Shown here piece after piece: positions 8,167 through 11,496 of a DNA stretch of 11,496 bases (within the stretch, counting starts at the first letter, position 1; every line of letters starts with the position of its first letter). Both the position numbers and the translations under genes were made by a program. The DNA comes from Dunaliella salina. Taxonomy: Eukaryota; Chlorophyta; Chlorophyceae; Chlamydomonadales; Dunaliellaceae. The stretch is from contig MU069685.1 of assembly GCA_002284615.2 (NCBI GenBank), positions 9,904 to 21,399 of the forward strand. The letters are read 5' to 3'. The notes under the pieces were generated by a model, which was not told where the DNA came from, searched no databases, and saw only the letters and a program-made list of their open reading frames with translations.

Positions 8167-8300
8167 CAGTTAAGGTCCATTGTCATTTGAACTCTCAGAT
8201 AGAGGAAGAGCTCACTTGATGCAAGGAACTGGGCCTTCTGTCCTTGGATTTATATTTTCCCCTGAATCCTTTGGTGGAGGGCTTGAGATGGAGTCACTCC
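7491..8300 (-). pseudogene. LINE copy A: reverse transcriptase end and thumb region
   Basis: From 8249 the frame is open as IQGQKAQFL, ELFLYLRVQMTMDLNWKHQ. This fits the YLG-x-x-x-x-x-x-L-x-W-x-x-H motif that follows the catalytic palm in LINE reverse transcriptases. Downstream are SPRQALNIVRTAIIPSLAYSF (about residues 31-51 from 8186), IDRMVMHKHKL and GLGRTSICVEYHRRQA, the usual post-palm and thumb pattern. A TAA at 8250-8252 interrupts the frame, though GVTPSQALHQRIQGK before it still looks in frame. The YxDD active-site box would lie further upstream and is absent, because element sequence ends at 8300 where the 3' end of copy B begins. Confidence 0.75.
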
Positions 8301-8419
8301 TGCAAAAGAGTATAAGGTAAAAGTCTACGCTGGCACTTGCCAGCGTGCATTAAGGAAAGACTTAACAGTTAGCACTAACAGTGAGCCCCACCAAAGAAGG
8401 CTAGCTATGAGCAGCCCAG
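8301..8419 (-). other. 3'UTR and 3' terminus of LINE copy B, with strong hairpin
   Basis: This follows the stop codon of the copy B RLE frame (8420-8422). It holds a perfect 8-bp inverted repeat with a 4-base loop (ACGCTGGC at 8327-8334, GCCAGCGT at 8339-8346). On the minus strand it ends in CTCTTTTGCA at 8301-8310, the same terminal word as copy A (CTCTTTTGCA, 962-971) and close to copy C. Sequence beyond 8300 is reverse transcriptase coding of copy A. I therefore place the copy B 3' end here. Confidence 0.55.
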
Positions 8420-8866
8420 CTAATAAGGGTCCGACGGGTCGTCGGCCATCCGTCCGGCTGCGCGCCTCGCTGACCTGTATGCAGCCCTCCCTGTAGCCCC
8501 CTCCCCCAAACCCCCATTGCTTATGTTACTGAGTTGGATGGCATTTTTGGTGTTGTGAATTTTTGTTAGGGACTTTGCAGCGTGACAGTGGAGTTCTTTG
8601 GCAGTTTTGTGAGCTTTGTCTTTTGTTAGGCCAAGTTTGCAGAGAGGGTCAATGGTGTAGGGATTGAAGGTAGTTCCAGCAACTCCAATTAGTATGGTAT
8701 GTAGTGTGACTCTGTTATTGCAGTGTGTGCCCCAAAGAGATCTTGTGCATAAGCTTTCAATGGTGTGTTTGTGCTGATTCTGTGCAGTGTGGAGAGTTTG
8801 TTTGGGTTTGGTGTCAGAACAGAATTTGAGCTCAATGAGGTGGATATCTCTGTCTCTTGGATTCAT
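8420..8866 (-). pseudogene. LINE copy B: RLE second half and conserved C-terminal tail
   Basis: This frame contains DIHLIELKFCSDTKP, the (D/E)xK half of a PD-(D/E)xK nuclease, with Glu-Leu-Lys at 8825-8833. After it comes the tail shared with copies A and C: TLHTILIGVAGTTFNPYT and a LGLTKDKAHKTAKELH block. It ends DDPSDPY instead of NPPDPH. The frame is continuous upstream to PDGIKVLPLEG, so the PD pair (8920-8925) and ExK are in one frame here, unlike in copy A. The last 30 residues, rich in Arg, Ala and Gly with higher G+C than the rest, have no counterpart in copy A and may be a local replacement. Confidence 0.75.
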
Positions 8867-9291
8867 ATCTTGCGGGTGATGTGTGGAGTCTCTGCCTTCA
8901 AGGGGTAAAACTTTAATGCCATCAGGGCAACTGAGGTGTGTGTGTGGTGGTTGTCTGGATGGAAACAGCCAATGTGGAATGTGTTGGTGTACAGTATTTG
9001 GAATTTCCTTTCCAGGGAGCGTAGCCTCTCTGTATTACTTGCATCTATAGAGTCGATGTAAGATCCAAAGTCTCCTTTGCTTATTGCTTCACCACAGATG
9101 CTGAGTGCTTGATGGTGGCGATTGATATTCATTCTGTTTATCTGTGGGTGAGTGCACCTGAATAGGGTATGGGAGGTGCTATCGGGTGTACCACAAAGAG
9201 GGCAAAGAGAAGTCATGATGCAAAAATGCAAATTTTTTCCTCCATGTGCAGGGTGCTTTATAAGAGAGGGCAGTGTTTTGATTTTCTGCAA
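8863..9291 (-). pseudogene. LINE copy B: CCHC zinc knuckle and start of RLE
   Basis: Residues 30-46 of this frame give C-x2-C-x7-H-x4-C (CPLCG ... HTLFRC), exactly the spacing of the knuckle before the RLE in R2-type LINEs. NRHHQAL follows (58-60), matching RHN of copy A. The frame leaves the protein after FHPDNHHTHT, where a one-base shift within a CACACACAC run (about 8935-8950) puts PDGIKV in the next frame. The break thus lies in a mutation-prone dinucleotide repeat. Without that shift the two frames would form one RLE. Confidence 0.75.
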
Positions 9292-9412
9292 TCCGTTGAT
9301 TGCTTCTGTGGAACCAGTTTCCTAAATAGATCTCGTGTTTTCAACCCTCAAGCCAATTTGGGTTATTATGGAAGAGCTTTTGCTTTCCCTCATTGTTCCA
9401 CATGGCAAAGAG

Positions 9413-9538
9413 TTGCAAAAAAGAAAAAGAAAAACTACGCAGGCAGTGAAAACACCCCCCACATCAATAAGGAAAAGGGGATACCTAGGGCCGAGGCACC
9501 ATGTATCCACTTCACCAAGAGAAAGCAGAAGAAGAAAG
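9413..9538 (-). other. 3'UTR and 3' terminus of LINE copy C
   Basis: This aligns with the copy A 3'UTR over TTATTGATGT, CTGCCTGCGTAG and the TTTTTCTTTTTC tract, ending in TTTTTTGCAA at 9413-9422. A 6-bp inverted repeat, GGATAC (9479-9484) with GTATCC (9503-9508), can fold. It lies where copy A has its own hairpin of different sequence. The similarity to copy A ends at the TTGCAA word. Confidence 0.6.
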
Positions 9539-9967
9539 TCAGTGGGGATCAGGTGGGTTACTAGCAGTATCCCATGCCTGACCTTGTTGAGAGTTGAAAA
9601 AGGTTTTCTCAAGAGCGCGTTTGGCGCTGGCAAGTTTGTAAGGATACATGACAGAATGAGCATGGAGCTTCCAAACAAGCTTAGTGGCCTTGAAAGTGTC
9701 AAGACCAAGCTCCTTAAGAGGCTCCAAAGTATGAGGGGTATAGATGACTCCTCCCACACCTAGCAGGATAGTATGGAGGGTGACTTGAGCTGAGGCCACA
9801 GAAAGATGACGACAAAGTTCGCGGCGTTGCAGCTTGGATGCCTTATGCTGGCTGTTGGGCCGGGTGTCCTCACAGTATTTGACTTCAACAGGGTGGATGT
9901 GCCTCTGATCTGGGTGGAGCTGACTGGGGCCACGAGCCTTGAGTGTGTTGAATGAGTTGCATGAGTT
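9539..9967 (-). pseudogene. LINE copy C: RLE second half and conserved C-terminal tail
   Basis: The frame is open from just inside a TGA at 9968-9970 down to the stop at 9539. It includes HIHPVEVKYCEDTRP, with the ExK triplet at 9878-9886, then VTLHTILLGVGGVIYT and a LGLDTFKATKLVWKLHAHS block, and ends NPPDPH as in copy A. The position equivalent to HLIEIKF has Pro for Leu. A GTG or ATG start is not relevant, because this is the tail of a long polyprotein. The PD half of the nuclease is absent, so it cannot be an active endonuclease. Confidence 0.7.
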
Positions 9968-10094
9968 TCATATTTTTTTCACAAGGAGCAAGAGGAGATA
10001 GGTAGGCTTCGGGTGGCTGGAATGTTAGACTTCCTGATGGGAATTTGGATAGGATTGTGGCATGGGAAACATGTGGGCTAACGCTGGCTAAACC
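9888..10094 (-). pseudogene. LINE copy C: distal part of the methyltransferase-like domain
   Basis: In the frame following the telomeric repeats, SPHVSHATILSKFPSG and SLTFQPPEAY line up with YPHLCYNLGAIPRKTLVYSAP of copy A, immediately after the FMFLPAW...Y stretch. It is in the same frame as the part on the other side of the repeats (10161-10415), which implies that the telomeric DNA was inserted into, or expanded within, this coding sequence. From about 9970 downward the frame is no longer meaningful because the deletion to the RLE begins. Confidence 0.45.
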
Positions 10095-10172
10095 CTAAAC
10101 CCTGAAGCATGTATCTGGTGAACATGTGAACGCTGGCTAAACCCTAAACCCTAAACCCTATAGCATGTATCC
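10068..10172. repeat. interstitial telomere-type repeats in two ~52-bp tandem units
   Basis: Unit 1 (10068-10120) and unit 2 (10121-10172) share AACATGTG, AACGCTGGC, a telomere-like tract and AGCATGTATC. The tract is TAAACCC x2 at 10089-10102 in unit 1 and TAAACCC x3 at 10138-10158 in unit 2. The units differ by a 4-base GGCT, one 7-base telomere unit and a few bases. The repeat is the plant/green-algal type (TTTAGGG on the other strand). The orientation reads CCCTAAA on the plus strand. The units lie inside the methyltransferase-like sequence of copy C. Confidence 0.9.
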
Positions 10173-10415
10173 TTTTTTGGTCCATCCCATTTGGCTGGGG
10201 AGGAGCATGAAGGCAGCCGTCGGGGTAGTTGTGCTAGTGATTGAAGGCAGGGCATGCATGACAAGGTAGAAGATGAATTCGTCATCATAGGCAGGGTGGC
10301 AAAAGGAGAACCCTGTAAACTTGGTTCCAAACATATCAGTGTTGGCCCCAAAAACTCTGTCTCGAGCAAAAGGGCTCCAGTATGCTTTAAAGTGCGTGCC
10401 ATAATCAAGGGCCTC
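10161..10415 (-). pseudogene. LINE copy C: methyltransferase-like domain, core
   Basis: This uninterrupted frame reads HFKAYWSPFARDRVFGANTD, then GTKFTGFSFCHPAYDDEF, then HALPSITSTTTPTAAFMLLPS. It shows the domain without the insertion that splits copy A: YWS, RD-x-x-FGA, HP-x-Y (10287-10298) and the strand ending in LP. As in copy A, the first residue of the possible [N/D]PP[YF] catalytic motif is His and the third is not Pro. It ends with GWTKKGYML at a TAG (10158-10160) that is made by the telomeric repeats. It is separated from the upstream VTQERLA frame by a one-base shift at about 10415-10425. Confidence 0.55.
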
Positions 10416-10891
10416 GCAAGTCTTTCTTGGGTAACTAGTGCACAGCTTGTGAGAGCTGTAAGAAAGTTAACTTGTGTGCGCAAAGAATTGGATTTTTCTA
10501 TTTTTTGATTGCCTTTTCCAAGATGGGAAGTGTACCTGTGTAGAAGACCCAGCAAATTTTGTTGCTTCATTTCGAACAGGGGGCTGCTAGCTTGCAAGCT
10601 TGTTAGTCAGAGGACCTTTCCCTTGATGGACGCGGCCTCTGGCCTGCGTAGACTTTTCTTTTCTTTACAAGAGGCTGAATTGAGGTGTGCAGACCAGCTT
10701 GTCTGGCCGCACTGTATGCTTGAAGCAGGATTTGTAGGCGGTGAGAGGTCACAATGACTGTGCACTTTCGTTTGGTGTCATAAATACATGCAGCTTAAGT
10801 GGTAAGTGCTAGAGGAAATTTTGGTTGTCCACCAGTATCTTTTTTGGATCCCGGCACAATGAGATCCACCCTTCGAAGTCAGATTTCACAC
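10416..10891 (-). pseudogene. LINE copy C: decayed linker segment
   Basis: Two recognisable pieces lie in this stretch. FLTALTSCALVTQERLA is just before the methyltransferase-like domain, and ACIYDTKRKC with RLQILLQAYSAARQAGLH lies at about 10680-10791. Both match copy A (HTAFQNWALVTQE, ACIYNTQGKC, RFQILYRAFYGAKFAGMH). They are in different frames, and the sequence between them (about 10480-10670) has several stops and little similarity. Its 10612-10677 part recurs at the left end of the window. Confidence 0.5.
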
Positions 10892-11221
10892 TTATTTGTA
10901 GGCATCATGATGATGCCTACCTGCCAGGGGGTTGGAAAATTCTAGGTCGAAGTGCATGGGGTGGCCTTGGGCTGTGATCCAGTGTCTGTCTAGATGCTCT
11001 TTGGCTCCTTTGAAACCTTGGCAAGTGAGATTGTCTGTGATGTCAGCAGCTGGTGAGTTTTGTTTTGGAGATGCAAGGCTCTTTGTATGGGATTGTTCGA
11101 AGCTGTGGACACGTGCTTTGAAATCTGGATTTGGCAAATGGATCTGAAAAAAGGGTGAGGCAGAAGCTCCCAACAGCCCTGCTTGCTTGCTTCTTCCCCT
11201 CACTGTAGAGACCCTGCTCAC
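10892..11221 (-). pseudogene. LINE copy C: upstream linker
   Basis: This frame matches the copy A linker in spacing and in several short blocks: NPDFKARVHSFE against WPKFKECLLKFE, DNLTCQGF against SNLERQGF, and MHFDLEFSNP against IPFDTNPNNP. The chromodomain-like strip that precedes it in copy A is not visible. The first 30 residues or so (MSRVSTVRGRSKQ) are probably not part of the element. Similarity ends near 11150-11221. Confidence 0.45.
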
Positions 11222-11436
11222 CCTTAAAAGTCATGATTGCTGGCAACCCTTTCCAATGAGCAATGGAATGGAGTGTGATATCCACCTGCCTCCTGTAGCG
11301 GCATGTGTGATGAACCCCTACCAGCCTATCAAGGACCAAACTGCTCTCCTCACACAGCCTTTTCCCCCCTCTCAAAACACCCACTTCTGCGTAAGCACGC
11401 TCATGCACCCATGCGTGCATGCCCACACACACAGAG
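11222..11436. other. right flank without a supported gene
   Basis: I see no motif, RNA gene or similarity to the LINE copies here. A minus-strand open frame crosses it only because the AC microsatellite lacks stops in that frame, giving a Cys-Val repeat. It may be host DNA or an unrecognised 5' part of copy C. Confidence 0.35.

Positions 11437-11496
<60 letters not shown>
11437..11496. repeat. alternating CG/AC microsatellite at the window edge
   Basis: A strict purine-pyrimidine alternation of 60 bases: A(CG)n at 11437-11446 followed by (AC)25 from 11447 to the window end, where it is cut. The window also begins with (AC)5, so AC runs may be frequent in this genome. Alternating CG and CA tracts readily form Z-DNA and are prone to slippage and assembly collapse. 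Confidence 0.95.

Larger units (their letters stand above)
960..8300 (-). mobile_element. LINE copy A, 5'-truncated, Dualen/RandI-like non-LTR retrotransposon
   Basis: Successive minus-strand frames give, in order, a reverse transcriptase end, a linker, a PHD finger, a chromodomain-like strip, a methyltransferase-like domain, RNase H, a CCHC knuckle, a restriction-like endonuclease and a conserved tail, then a 3'UTR. The catalytic YxDD box of the reverse transcriptase and everything upstream are missing. This fits the 5' truncation usual for target-primed insertion, or interruption by copy B at 8301. RNase H together with an RLE is the combination known from green-algal Dualen/RandI elements. 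The element is dead: stops at 8250, 7103, 4442 and 4262, about six frameshifts, and a 76-bp insertion at 3339-3427. If the 1.83-kb duplication inside it is an assembly artefact, its true length here is about 5.5 kb. The family assignment rests on motifs, not on a database search. Confidence 0.8.
8301..9412 (-). mobile_element. LINE copy B, divergent, only the RLE end present
   Basis: It carries a CCHC/RLE module and C-terminal tail related to copy A but clearly more diverged. The knuckle spacing differs (C-x2-C instead of C-x4-C), and the last 30 residues are Arg/Ala-rich. Between 9330 and 9412 a minus-strand frame with LFAMWNNEGKQKLF and IYLGNWFHRSNQRI looks like more of its coding sequence, broken by a stop and a shift. 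It ends abruptly at 9413 against the 3' end of copy C. Either copy C inserted into it or it is 5'-truncated there. Confidence 0.65.
9413..11221 (-). mobile_element. LINE copy C, internally deleted, interrupted by telomeric repeats
   Basis: Pieces matching copy A occur in the same order on the minus strand: linker (11221-10892), ACIYDTKRKC to RQAGLH (about 10791-10680), TALTSCALVTQERLA (about 10470-10416), the methyltransferase-like domain (10415-10161 and again 10080-9970), the RLE second half and tail (9967-9539), and the 3'UTR. RNase H, the CCHC knuckle and the PD half of the RLE are missing, so about 1.5 kb relative to copy A is deleted near 9970. Telomere-type repeats lie in the methyltransferase-like part. 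The right-hand limit is where recognisable similarity stops and may not be the true end. Confidence 0.7.

Noticed and set aside
8300..8312. TTTTGCAG followed by GA on the minus strand as a splice acceptor
   Set aside because: It resembles one, but the same word marks the 3' ends of the other LINE copies and no matching donor or exon could be found.
8319..8334. AAAAGTCTACGCTGGC resembling minus-strand sequence near 10640-10660 in copy C
   Set aside because: A single 15- to 16-base near match with no extension on either side is expected by chance in a window of this size.
8269..8396. Larger inverted repeat CTTTGGTGG (8269-8277) with CCACCAAAG (8388-8396) enclosing the copy B hairpin
   Set aside because: One arm lies in copy A coding sequence and the other in the copy B 3'UTR, so the pairing crosses an insertion junction and is most likely chance.
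9169..9763. Plus-strand open frames across the junction of copies B and C
   Set aside because: They run through the CCHC antisense strand and the copy C 3'UTR with Lys/Arg-rich low complexity, and have no supporting motif.
11043..11492. Minus-strand 149-codon frame starting with a Cys-Val repeat
   Set aside because: The start is only the translated AC microsatellite, and the rest shows no domain.
1..11496. CRISPR arrays, tRNA or rRNA genes, LTRs, operons
   Set aside because: I found no regularly spaced repeats, cloverleaf, rRNA-like sequence, long terminal repeats or bacterial gene layout.

Overview
The window looks like nuclear DNA of a eukaryote, most likely a green alga or a relative. 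It is a repeat-rich intergenic region. I see no operons, no ribosome-binding-site-led genes and no complete host gene. It does contain decayed pieces of non-LTR (LINE-type) retrotransposons, short tracts of the plant/green-algal telomere repeat (TAAACCC/GGGTTTA), a long AC microsatellite and isolated N bases that look like assembly joins or unresolved calls. The lineage is inferred from the telomere repeat and from LINEs that carry both an RNase H and a C-terminal restriction-like endonuclease, an arrangement known from the green-algal Dualen/RandI group. I cannot name the species.

All recognisable coding sequence is on the minus strand and belongs to three related, head-to-tail LINE copies. 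Copy A (about 960-8300) is the longest. Reading minus 5'->3', it holds the end of a reverse transcriptase and thumb (8300-7490), a low-complexity Ser/Thr/Pro-rich linker, a PHD-type zinc finger (4432-4247), a short chromodomain-like segment (about 4187-4120), a linker, a methyltransferase-like domain with a HPIY motif (3427-2900), an RNase H with all key residues (2698-2306), a CCHC zinc knuckle, a PD...ExK restriction-like endonuclease (RLE) and a conserved C-terminal tail ending at 1095. A pyrimidine-rich 3'UTR ends in TTTTGCAA near 960. Copy B (8301-9412) is a divergent element showing only the CCHC/RLE end. Copy C (9413 to about 11221) has the linker, the methyltransferase-like domain and the RLE tail, but the RNase H and CCHC parts are deleted. 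The 3' end of C abuts apparent B coding sequence, and the 3' end of B abuts A's reverse transcriptase. This suggests serial nested insertion in one orientation.

Every copy is broken by frameshifts and stop codons, so I annotate the coding parts as pseudogenes. Two insertions stand out. A 63-bp piece ending in three CTGTAA hexamers, flanked by perfect 13-bp direct repeats, splits the methyltransferase-like domain of copy A. Telomere-type repeats sit inside the same domain of copy C.

Positions 4514-6339 and 6341-8166 appear to be identical 1,826-bp direct repeats with a single N exactly between them. This is probably an assembly artefact, in which case copy A is really about 5.5 kb. The left 0.96 kb and the sequence from 11222 to 11436 hold no gene I can support. 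The right end is a 60-bp alternating purine-pyrimidine run, (CG)n followed by (AC)25.
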